This document shows, one piece after another, positions 6,461-13,283 of a stretch of DNA of 16,234 nt. The translations under genes and the position numbers were made by a program. Source of the stretch: an uncultured Acetatifactor sp. (GTDB taxonomy: Bacteria; Bacillota; Clostridia; Lachnospirales; Lachnospiraceae); assembly GCA_948896875.1 (NCBI GenBank), contig CAQUWW010000062.1, positions 1 to 16,234 of the forward strand, given 5' to 3'. Under the pieces are notes generated by a model that saw only the letters and a list, made by a program, of their open reading frames with translations, had not been told where the DNA came from and ran no database searches. How positions within the stretch are numbered: the stretch's first letter is position 1; each line of letters begins with the position of its first letter.

Positions 6461-7438
6461 ATGTTGGAGATTGGAGTACAGACTAAAAATGTTGTGGATG
6501 ACAGACAGCCGGAGAAAGGGTTTGCCCTGCTGAAACGCACAGGTTTTTCCTGTGTGGATTTCAGTCTGAATCAGTATCTGACGAATACTTCTCTGTATCA
6601 GTCGGAAGTGAATTCTTTTTTTGATCAGACAAGGCAGGAGCTTGAGCAGTTTTTTACACCTCACAGACAGGCGGCTCTGGCAAATGGAATCAGAATTCAC
6701 CAGATGCATATGCCCTATCCCAATTATGTTCCGAATGGAAGCCGGGAGCTGAACGACTATCTGCGAAATGTGGTGGCTCCCAAAAGCATGGAAATCTGTG
6801 CCTTTTTCGGATGTCGGTATATTGTGATTCATGGCTTTAAGCTGGCGCGGTTCCTTGGAACGGAGGAAGCGGAATGGGAACAGACGCAAAAGTTTCTGGA
6901 GTTTCTGGCCCCCATGGCGAAGGAGATGGGAATTACCATATGCATTGAGAACCTTTATGACGGCATTGGCAGCCATATTGTGGAAGGGCCCTGCTGTAAT
7001 GCGGGAAAAGCGGCGGAGCGCATCGACAGAATGAATGAAAAATACCATGAGGAGGTGCTGGGATTCTGCTTTGACACCGGTCACGCGAACCTGGTGGGGA
7101 TTGATATGGAAGCGTTTCTCGGGGTGCTGGGGCATCGGCTGAAGGTTTTACATATTCATGACAACGACGGCGCCTTTGATCTGCATCAGATCCCCTTTAC
7201 CTTTACGAAGACCCGGGAGAACCAGACTTCCACGGACTGGCCGGGCTTTATAAAAGGGCTGCGACGCATCGGCTTTGAGGATGCATTGAGTTTTGAGACG
7301 GCGCCTGTGCTGACCGCTTTTCCGGAAGTTATGAAAGAGGATACGCTGACGTTTATTGCAAGGATAGGACGATATTTTGCGGGAGAGATAGAAGCGGCAG
7401 TGGATGGGAAGGAAGTAAGCTGCAAAGCGACTATGTGA
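6461..7438 (+). CDS. Xylose-isomerase-like TIM barrel sugar (phosphate) isomerase/epimerase
   Basis: A 325-residue single-domain (beta/alpha)8 protein of the sugar phosphate isomerase/epimerase superfamily, which includes tagatose 3-epimerase and IolE/IolI. Its metal and catalytic residues look complete: Glu163 in CIENLYD, Asp205 and His208 in FDTGHAN, His231/His233 in LHIHDNDG, and Glu279 in SFET. These enzymes move a proton next to a carbonyl on sugars, inositol derivatives or their phosphates using a divalent metal. The substrate cannot be told from sequence. It is the active-looking paralogue of the gene before it; shared stretches include PFT(F/C)T, TDWxGxIxGLRxIGF and a common C-terminal helix. 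AGGAG lies about 6 nt before the ATG. The 115-nt gap upstream holds neither a terminator nor a convincing promoter, so the two genes are probably cotranscribed. Confidence 0.86.
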   Translation: MLEIGVQTKNVVDDRQPEKGFALLKRTGFSCVDFSLNQYLTNTSLYQSEVNSFFDQTRQELEQFFTPHRQAALANGIRIHQMHMPYPNYVPNGSRELNDYLRNVVAPKSMEICAFFGCRYIVIHGFKLARFLGTEEAEWEQTQKFLEFLAPMAKEMGITICIENLYDGIGSHIVEGPCCNAGKAAERIDRMNEKYHEEVLGFCFDTGHANLVGIDMEAFLGVLGHRLKVLHIHDNDGAFDLHQIPFTFTKTRENQTSTDWPGFIKGLRRIGFEDALSFETAPVLTAFPEVMKEDTLTFIARIGRYFAGEIEAAVDGKEVSCKATM

Positions 7439-7462
7439 CGGAATCGCCGGAGAGGAAAAAGA

Positions 7463-8173
7463 ATGATGAAGATAGCATTGATTTTGTCCGGAGGCACGGG
7501 AGTCCGGCTGGGCACAGACATTCCGAAGCAATATCTGGAGGTGGGCGGGAAACCGATTCTTTCCTATTGCATGGAGACTTTGCTGGGACATGAGGAAATA
7601 GAGGCTGTTCAGATTGTGGCGGAACCGGTATGGCAGGCAGAAATTGTGAGTTGGATGAAGGCGCTTCCAGGGAAGGAAAAGTTCAGGGGATTTTCTCTGC
7701 CGGGAGAAAACAGGCAGCTTTCCATATTACATGGCCTGGAAGATATCAGGGAATATGCGGCAGACACGGATTATGTATTGATTCATGATGCGGCCAGACC
7801 TTTGGTGTCCGCGGAGATGATTACGGAATGTTTTCGGGCCGGAGAGGCGCAGGAAGGGGCGATTCCGGTATTGCCCATGAAGGATACGGTTTACCGCAGT
7901 GAAAACGGGAAAACCATTACTTCCCTTCTGGACAGGGGGACCGTCTTTGCCGGGCAGGCGCCGGAGGTATTTCTTCTGGGGAAATATCTCGAGGCCAACA
8001 GGCGTCTGCTGCCGGATGCTGTCTTACGGATCAATGGTTCCACGGAGCCTGCGGTTATGGCAGGGATGGACATTGCCATGATTCCGGGGGACGAGGGGAA
8101 TTTCAAGATTACCACTCAGGGGGACCTGGAACGCTTCCGGGAGATAATCGGGACAAAGGTATCGTGTGAATAG
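7463..8173 (+). CDS. IspD/TarI-type cytidylyltransferase
   Basis: A 236-residue nucleotidyltransferase with the full signature of the CTP-using IspD/TarI family: LSGGTGVRLGTDIPKQYLEV (CTP-binding loop, residues 8-27), GENRQLSILHGL, HDAARPLV at 108-115, DRGTVFAGQAPEVF at 157-170, and GNFKITTQGDLE with the conserved Lys near 215. The reaction is transfer of CMP from CTP to a phosphorylated sugar alcohol, giving a CDP-linked product and pyrophosphate. IspD (methylerythritol phosphate, isoprenoids) and TarI (ribitol phosphate, surface polymers) are hard to separate, but the LSGGTG loop instead of the IspD-like AAGxGxR, and an operon of sugar enzymes without other isoprenoid genes, favour a TarI-like sugar-alcohol substrate. 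No TarJ-type reductase is present. A tandem ATG-ATG start follows AGAGGAAAAA, 24 nt after the previous stop. Confidence 0.85.
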   Translation: MMKIALILSGGTGVRLGTDIPKQYLEVGGKPILSYCMETLLGHEEIEAVQIVAEPVWQAEIVSWMKALPGKEKFRGFSLPGENRQLSILHGLEDIREYAADTDYVLIHDAARPLVSAEMITECFRAGEAQEGAIPVLPMKDTVYRSENGKTITSLLDRGTVFAGQAPEVFLLGKYLEANRRLLPDAVLRINGSTEPAVMAGMDIAMIPGDEGNFKITTQGDLERFREIIGTKVSCE

Positions 8174-8194
8174 ACAGGAATGGAGGGAAATAAA

Positions 8195-9619
8195 ATGAGC
8201 CGTTTTTCCCGCTTTTTGAAAATACTAGTGATTTTTCCGCTGTTTTTCGGGCTTTATGGCTTTGCGGTACTGGAAGGTGAGCCCTTTCTGGACGCGTTGT
8301 TTCAAAGTATCACCATGTATATGATGAACTATGGGGATACGCCGCCTAATCTTGCGATAGAGCTTGCCCGCTGGACCGCACCGCTTGCCACAGCCGGCGG
8401 CGTGATACTGGCCGTGAATTTCCTGCAGAAGTGGGTGGTCTCCCGTTGGAGATACCTGCGGGGCGGCAGTGTGGCTGTATATGGTCCGCCCAAAGAGCGG
8501 GAAGCGGTTCTTTCCCGGCTGGGCAGACATGGGATTCGCGGGGAGAATGCTCTCGTCAAGGCGGAGCGTTATATTCTGCTGAACGGCGAGGCGGAAAACT
8601 TTGCATTCTATGAGGCCCATAGCCAACAGCTTTGCCGTCGCCAGGTTTATCTCAAATGTGAATCTCTGCCTGCCCAGAGTGCTTCCCAGCCGAATTTGAA
8701 GCTTTTTTGTCCGGAGGAAATCGGGGCTCGTCTGTTTTGGCTGCGGCGGGATGTGTATTCCCTCTGGGAGAAATCCTCCGGCTCATTGACCATTGTCTTT
8801 CTGGGATTCGGGAAGCTGGGGGAGGAGTTGCTGAGCAGGGGTCTGCAGAACAATCTGTTCGGACCGAATCAGCGGCTGGAATATCATATTTTCGGGGACT
8901 GCGACGCCTTTCTGGCCACCCATACCAGCCTGGAGGAGATATCTGATCCGGTGTTTCCCCACAGAGAACCCTGGTATGACAGTATTGAGCTGATTGAGAG
9001 GGCGGATCTGGTGCTGGTGCTTTGGCAGGAAGGGCAGAGCGGGTTTCTGCAATCCCTGCTGTCTGTCACTCTGCGCCGGGAGATAGACGTGTTTTCTTCG
9101 GAAGAACCGGCATTGGCCTTTATGGCCTGGCGGGAACGGCTCCGCTTTTTCCCATGGCAGGCACAGACCATGGACTTGCAGGTTTTGTTTGCGGATACAT
9201 TGTATGAGAGGGCAAAGCGTATCAATCTGCGTTACGCCCACTTGTACCAGGGGGTGGAGGAGACGGCGGAGAACAGGGAGGCAGAGTGGGAGAAGCTGGA
9301 CGCCTTCACGCGTTACTCCAATGTAAGTGCGGCAGATTATCATGAGATGCGATTGAAACTTTTGGAGGCCCGGGGGCTTCCATGCAGCCTGGAGAAGCTT
9401 TCCGGGGAGGAGCTGGAGAAGCTGGCGGAGCTGGAGCATATTCGCTGGTGCAGATATCATTATCTGAACAACTGGCGCTTTGGACTGCCGGAGAACGGGA
9501 AAGCAAAGGATCCGACCAGGCGGCAGCACTCTCTGCTGGTTCCCTACGATGCATTGTCCGAGGCGGATAAGGAGAAGGACCGGGAAAATGTCCGGGTATT
9601 ATTCTCCGTGGAATCGTAA
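8195..9619 (+). CDS. Two-TM channel-like protein with RCK-like (TrkA-N) and C-terminal RyR domains
   Basis: A 474-residue predicted membrane protein. Residues 8-26 (KILVIFPLFFGLYGFAVL) and 61-78 (TAPLATAGGVILAVNFLQ) are membrane helices flanking a re-entrant-type segment (31-50) containing MYMMNYGDTPPN, the layout of a 2TM/P-loop channel, although the potassium filter TVGYG is absent. Two Rossmann-like units follow: a degenerate one from about 91 (SVAVYGPPKEREAVL) and a clearer one from 198 (TIVFLGFGKLGEELL), like RCK/TrkA-N regulatory domains. Residues 404-470 are a ryanodine-receptor (RyR) domain: LAELEHIRWCRYHYLNNWRF, then RRQHSLLVPYDALSEADK and DRENV. Bacterial RyR domains have been proposed to recognise nucleotide-like ligands. 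The ATG at 8195 is preferred over that at 8180 because GGAGGG lies 7 nt before it. It starts 21 nt after the cytidylyltransferase and ends the operon. Ion selectivity and ligand are unknown. Confidence 0.8.
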   Translation: MSRFSRFLKILVIFPLFFGLYGFAVLEGEPFLDALFQSITMYMMNYGDTPPNLAIELARWTAPLATAGGVILAVNFLQKWVVSRWRYLRGGSVAVYGPPKEREAVLSRLGRHGIRGENALVKAERYILLNGEAENFAFYEAHSQQLCRRQVYLKCESLPAQSASQPNLKLFCPEEIGARLFWLRRDVYSLWEKSSGSLTIVFLGFGKLGEELLSRGLQNNLFGPNQRLEYHIFGDCDAFLATHTSLEEISDPVFPHREPWYDSIELIERADLVLVLWQEGQSGFLQSLLSVTLRREIDVFSSEEPALAFMAWRERLRFFPWQAQTMDLQVLFADTLYERAKRINLRYAHLYQGVEETAENREAEWEKLDAFTRYSNVSAADYHEMRLKLLEARGLPCSLEKLSGEELEKLAELEHIRWCRYHYLNNWRFGLPENGKAKDPTRRQHSLLVPYDALSEADKEKDRENVRVLFSVES

Positions 9620-9677
9620 AATCTCAGGAGATTTGGGAGATAAATTCGTGAAAGGCCGGTAGTCGGCAGGGAAAACT

Positions 9678-9698
9678 CGTGAAGCATGGATTCTACTG
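9678..9698 (+). repeat. Degenerate third copy of the GRE-leader repeat
   Basis: Twenty-one bases here match 9956-9976 at 18 positions, and all three differences are transitions. It lies before the terminator at 9732, in the 3' end of the preceding operon, and lacks the clean partner arm seen in the two leader copies. Shared origin is likely; function is unknown. Confidence 0.4.
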
Positions 9699-9731
9699 CT
9701 TTGAGGTTATGAAAGATATGCGTGGATTGTG

Positions 9732-9772
9732 ATACGGCTTGGAGGAGCGTTGAATTCCGAGCCGTATTTTTT
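9732..9772 (+). terminator. Strong intrinsic terminator ending the GntR-led operon
   Basis: ATACGGCTTGGA at 9732-9743 pairs with TCCGAGCCGTAT at 9756-9767 over 12 bp (one G-T wobble), with a 12-nt loop, and runs directly into TTTTTT. It lies 113 nt after the channel-like gene and before the next promoter. The rest of 9620-9840 holds no gene that I can support. Confidence 0.88.
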
Positions 9773-9838
9773 GACGGCAAAAACCACAACAATCAAAATA
9801 AAACAACAGAAAAACTTATAAAATAGATGTAAGATTTA

Positions 9839-9867
9839 TTGACATTCTGATGATATAAGAATATACT
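9839..9867 (+). promoter_or_regulatory. Near-consensus sigma-A promoter of the glycyl radical enzyme operon
   Basis: TTGACA at 9839-9844 (perfect consensus) and TATACT at 9862-9867 have a 17-bp spacer. Transcription should begin near 9874, giving a 5' leader of about 158 nt before the ATG at 10032. The perfect 10-bp palindrome ATGACGTCAT at 9883-9892 lies just after the expected start and may be an operator. Confidence 0.8.
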
Positions 9868-9898
9868 GATATTTGAAAGTGCATGACGTCATATTATT

Positions 9899-9977
9899 CA
9901 TGACAATAGAATTCTCGCAGAGGGTGGATTCTATTGTTCATGACAATAGAAGCTTCGCGAAGCGTGGATTCTATTGT
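9899..9977 (+). repeat. Two tandem 40-bp palindromic repeats in the GRE 5' leader
   Basis: Unit 1 has arms ACAATAGAAT (9903-9912) and ATTCTATTGT (9928-9937), extended outward by CATG/CATG with one bulged base. Unit 2 has arms ACAATAGAA (9943-9951) and TTCTATTGT (9969-9977) around the perfect 12-bp palindrome GCTTCGCGAAGC at 9952-9963. The units have a 40-bp period and share the flanking CATG at 9939-9942. They lie downstream of the predicted transcription start, so they would be transcribed as two consecutive hairpins. There is no T-tract after either, which argues against simple terminators. Protein binding (DNA or RNA), transcript stabilisation or leader control are all possible. Confidence 0.75.
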
Positions 9978-10031
9978 TTACATATAACCTACAGGAAAAA
10001 GAAGAACGGACACAACCGGAAAGGAGTACCC

Positions 10032-12581
10032 ATGGCAAAATATTTTACAGAGGAAATTCCGAAAGCGGACCGAATCCCCAGACTTGTGGCACATCTGTAC
10101 GCCAAAATGCCGGAGATTGAGTCCGCCAGAGCCAGGCTGATTACGGAATCCTACAAAGAGACGGAGGACAAGCCCATCATCATGCGGCGGGCGTTGGCGT
10201 TTGCGCATATATTGGACCAGATTCCTATTATCATTAGAGAAGGAGAGCTGGTTGTGGGCAGCACCACCATCGCCCCCAGAGGCTGCCAGACCTACCCGGA
10301 ATTTTCCTATGAATGGCTGGAAGCCGAGTTTGATACGGTGGAGACCCGTAAGGCGGACCCCTTTTACATAGCGGAGCAGACGAAGCAGGAGCTGCGGGAG
10401 GCGGATGCTTACTGGGAAGGGAAGACCACCAGCGATCTGGCTACCTCCCTGATGACGGAAGAGACGAAGAAGGCCATAGAGCATAACATATTTACCCCGG
10501 GCAATTATTTTTACAATGGCGTGGGGCATGTGACGGTGCAGTATGATAAGGTGCTGGCGGTGGGCTACAGAGGCATCATCGACGAGATGCAGGCGGAGCT
10601 GGACAGCTGTAATCCCGGCGACGCGGATTACTGTACGAAGAGTCAGTTCCTGAAAGCAGCCATTCTCAGCTGCGAGGCCGTGATTCGGTATGCCAATCGC
10701 TATGGGGAGCTGGCGGAGCGGGAAGCGGCGGCCTGTTCGGAGGCAGATAGGAGGCGGGAGCTCCTTCAGATAGCGGCCAACTGCCGCCGGGTGCCGGAAT
10801 ATGGTGCATCCTCCTTCTACGAGGCGTGCCAGAGCTTCTGGTTCGTCCAGCAGCTGCTACAGCTGGAGTCCAGCGGGCACTCCATCTCCCCGGGACGCTT
10901 TGACCAATATATGTATCCTTATTATAAAAAGGATCTGGATGCCGGGAAACTGACCAGAGAGTTTGCCCAGGAGCTGATCGACTGTATCTGGGTGAAGTTA
11001 AACGATCTGAACAAGTGCAGGGACGCCGCCAGCGCGGAAGGCTTTGCGGGGTACAGCCTGTTCCAGAATCTCATCGTTGGAGGCCAGGACAAGGACGGCT
11101 GTGACGTGACCAACGATCTGTCCTTTATGTGTATCACGGCCTCGAAGCATGTCTTTCTGCCTCAGCCTTCTCTCTCTATCCGGGTGTGGAACAAATCACC
11201 CCATGCATTGCTGTTGAAGGCGGCGGATCTGACCAGGACGGGAATCGGGCTTCCGGCCTACTATAACGACGAGGTCATCATTCCCTCGCTTTTAAGCCGG
11301 GGACTGACCCTGGAGGATGCCAGAGAGTACAATATCATCGGCTGTGTGGAGCCCCAGAAGGCCGGGAAGACGGAAGGCTGGCATGATGCGGCATTCTATA
11401 ATATGTGTCGTCCTCTGGAGCTGGTGTTCTCCAACGGTTGGGACAAGGGAGAGAAGATCAGCCTGGAGACCGGCAGGGTGGAGGAGATGACCACCTTTGA
11501 CGAATTCTATGATGCTTATAAAAAGCAGATGAATTACAATCTCTCTCTGCTGGTGAATGCGGACAATGCCATCGACGTGGCCCATGCCACCCGTTGTCCC
11601 CTGCCCTTCCTGTCCTGTATGGTGGAGGATTGCATCCGGAGAGGAAAGTCAGTGCAGGAGGGCGGCGCCGTCTATAATTTCACCGGTCCTCAGGGCTTCG
11701 GCATTGCCAACATGGCGGATTCTCTTTACGCCGTCAAAAAGCTGGTGTTCGATGAGAAAAAGGTGACGCTTGCAGAGTATAAACGGGCGCTTGCCATGAA
11801 TTATGGGCAGGGATTTGATGCAGTCAGCGCCGGGGAAATCGTCACGGAGATTGTGAGGGAGATTCGCAAGGCGAATCTCCCTGAGATGGAGAAAAGCGGC
11901 ATGACCGTGGACGAGAGTCAGATTGCGGACATGATTGAAATCGTGATGAATACAAAGCCTTCGGCTGAGGAGAAGAAAAAATATGAGGAGCTGCTGGCCA
12001 TGATCGAGGCGGTTCCCAAATTCGGCAATGACAATGAAGAAGTGGACCTGTTTGCCAGAGATGTGGCCTACACCTACACCAGACCCCTTCTGAATTACCG
12101 GAATCCCAGAGGCGGCCAGTTCCAGGCGGGACTGTATCCCGTATCCGCCAATGTGCCTCTGGGGGCCCAGACCGGCGCAACGCCGGACGGACGGCTGGCC
12201 CATACGCCTGTGGCGGACGGCGTGTCCCCTTCGGCGGGCAAGGATGTGAACGGTCCCACCGCGGCGGCCAATTCCGTGGCCAGACTGGACCATGGCATTG
12301 CCTCCAACGGCACTTTGTTCAACCAGAAGTTCCACCCAACGGCCTTAAGCGGCGAGAAGGGGCTGGAGAATTTCGTGGCGCTGATTCGTTCCTATTTTGA
12401 CCAGAAAGGAAGCCATATGCAGTTCAATGTGGTGGACAGGGAGACCCTTCTGGACGCTCAGGTCCATCCGGAGAAATACGCCCACCTTGTGGTGCGGGTG
12501 GCAGGGTACAGCGCCCTGTTTACCACACTTTCCAAATCCCTGCAGGATGATATTATCCGGAGGACGGAGCAGGGGCTGTAA
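10032..12581 (+). CDS. Glycyl radical enzyme, glycerol/diol dehydratase-like
   Basis: An 849-residue glycyl radical enzyme of the pyruvate formate-lyase superfamily. The radical loop is VRVAGYSALF with Gly825, and the thiyl cysteine is Cys438 in IIGCVEPQ, giving the C-x-E motif of dehydratase and C-X lyase members rather than the Cys-Cys of pyruvate formate-lyase. Residues corresponding to the B12-independent glycerol dehydratase pocket are present: His166 (GVGHVTV), His283-Ser284 (SGHSISPGRFDQY), Glu440, and Asp452 (GWHDAAF). A helical, charged segment at about 590-655 is longer than in glycerol dehydratase (roughly 787 residues in all). Radical dehydration of a 1,2-diol-containing substrate is the likely chemistry, but no aldehyde or alcohol dehydrogenase or shell gene is nearby, so the substrate is open. 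The frame is open from 9873, but the ATG at 10032 follows AAGGAG and matches family starts. Activation needs the radical SAM enzyme encoded three genes downstream. Confidence 0.93.
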   Translation: MAKYFTEEIPKADRIPRLVAHLYAKMPEIESARARLITESYKETEDKPIIMRRALAFAHILDQIPIIIREGELVVGSTTIAPRGCQTYPEFSYEWLEAEFDTVETRKADPFYIAEQTKQELREADAYWEGKTTSDLATSLMTEETKKAIEHNIFTPGNYFYNGVGHVTVQYDKVLAVGYRGIIDEMQAELDSCNPGDADYCTKSQFLKAAILSCEAVIRYANRYGELAEREAAACSEADRRRELLQIAANCRRVPEYGASSFYEACQSFWFVQQLLQLESSGHSISPGRFDQYMYPYYKKDLDAGKLTREFAQELIDCIWVKLNDLNKCRDAASAEGFAGYSLFQNLIVGGQDKDGCDVTNDLSFMCITASKHVFLPQPSLSIRVWNKSPHALLLKAADLTRTGIGLPAYYNDEVIIPSLLSRGLTLEDAREYNIIGCVEPQKAGKTEGWHDAAFYNMCRPLELVFSNGWDKGEKISLETGRVEEMTTFDEFYDAYKKQMNYNLSLLVNADNAIDVAHATRCPLPFLSCMVEDCIRRGKSVQEGGAVYNFTGPQGFGIANMADSLYAVKKLVFDEKKVTLAEYKRALAMNYGQGFDAVSAGEIVTEIVREIRKANLPEMEKSGMTVDESQIADMIEIVMNTKPSAEEKKKYEELLAMIEAVPKFGNDNEEVDLFARDVAYTYTRPLLNYRNPRGGQFQAGLYPVSANVPLGAQTGATPDGRLAHTPVADGVSPSAGKDVNGPTAAANSVARLDHGIASNGTLFNQKFHPTALSGEKGLENFVALIRSYFDQKGSHMQFNVVDRETLLDAQVHPEKYAHLVVRVAGYSALFTTLSKSLQDDIIRRTEQGL

Positions 12582-12650
12582 GATGGGAAGCGGATTCTGT
12601 TAACCGGGAATTCAGCGATGACATAGGATTCCAAATGCAGAGGAGATAAG

Positions 12651-13283
12651 ATGGCAGATACGGTTGCAAGGGATGGAGATATTCATATCAGAACCATGGA
12701 AGAAACCCAACAGGATTTTCAGACGTTTTTAAAGTGGATGACAGATCCCCGGATAATGAAGTACTGGGAGGGGATGACAGAACATTTTACCTATGAGAGA
12801 GTGGTTCGGGACTATAGAGAAAGCAGGGAAGAGCATGTGGAACAGTGTATCATCGAATGGGATTCTCAAGCTATCGGCTACTGCCAGTTTTGCATCGTAA
12901 ATGCCGGTAATTACGAAGTGCCGGAAGCGCAGTTCGGGCAATTTGCGGATAAGCAGGATGTGGTATACGGCATTGATATCTTCCTTGGGGAAGCGGACTA
13001 CCGCGACCGTGGAATCGGAACCAAATGTATGAAAGTGCTGATGAAGGCATTGTTCGACGAACGGAATGCCGATATGCTGATGATTGACCCCAAAACCCAT
13101 AATGCCAGAGCCATCCGGTGTTACCATAAATGTGGTTTCCGGGATTTATGCGTGGTACCGGAGAGGGAGCAGCAGGACGGAATCTATCATGACAGCTTAA
13201 TTATGGGTATCAGAAAGAAGGAATTTACAGTTGAACTGAATCAGAGAGACGGCGCGAAAAGCCATCAGGAGCAGATAAAATGA
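12651..13283 (+). CDS. GNAT acetyltransferase, aminoglycoside 6'-N-acetyltransferase-like
   Basis: A 210-residue GNAT-fold acyl-CoA transferase. The acetyl-CoA pyrophosphate loop is RDRGIGTK at 118-125, preceded by VVYGIDIFLGEADY and followed by MLMIDPKTHNARAIRCYHKC and a GFRD turn. This pattern (YGxDxFxGExxY...GIGT...DPxxxNxRAIRxYxKxGF) is shared with AAC(6') enzymes such as the acetyltransferase half of the bifunctional AAC(6')-APH(2''). Resemblance does not prove drug resistance: relatives acetylate other amines, and its place inside a glycyl radical enzyme operon suggests a metabolic amine substrate. The last about 20 residues are a hydrophilic tail beyond the usual fold. AGAGGAGATAAG precedes the ATG; the stop overlaps the next start as ATGA, so the two are translationally coupled. 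Confidence 0.85.
   Translation: MADTVARDGDIHIRTMEETQQDFQTFLKWMTDPRIMKYWEGMTEHFTYERVVRDYRESREEHVEQCIIEWDSQAIGYCQFCIVNAGNYEVPEAQFGQFADKQDVVYGIDIFLGEADYRDRGIGTKCMKVLMKALFDERNADMLMIDPKTHNARAIRCYHKCGFRDLCVVPEREQQDGIYHDSLIMGIRKKEFTVELNQRDGAKSHQEQIK

Noticed and set aside
5395..6540. Long minus-strand frame (381 codons) opposite the TIM-barrel gene
   Set aside because: Composition is that of an antisense frame (Pro, Arg, Ser and His rich), there is no family resemblance, and the plus strand carries a clear protein family in the same place.
9618..9633. Inverted repeat AAATCTC-AG-GAGATTT at the end of the channel-like gene
   Set aside because: The usable stem is about 5 bp of A/T-rich sequence with no T-tract; the real terminator is at 9732-9772.
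9873..10031. Upstream extension of the glycyl radical enzyme frame (53 extra codons)
   Set aside because: The extension begins at a TTG without a ribosome binding site, reads through the palindromic leader repeats, and does not resemble a family N-terminus. The ATG at 10032 has AAGGAG at good spacing.
10032..12581. Pyruvate formate-lyase or choline TMA-lyase assignment
   Set aside because: The active site has a single Cys in GCVEP rather than adjacent cysteines, which excludes pyruvate formate-lyase, and the pocket residues and C-terminal half follow glycerol dehydratase more closely. No choline-utilisation genes are nearby.
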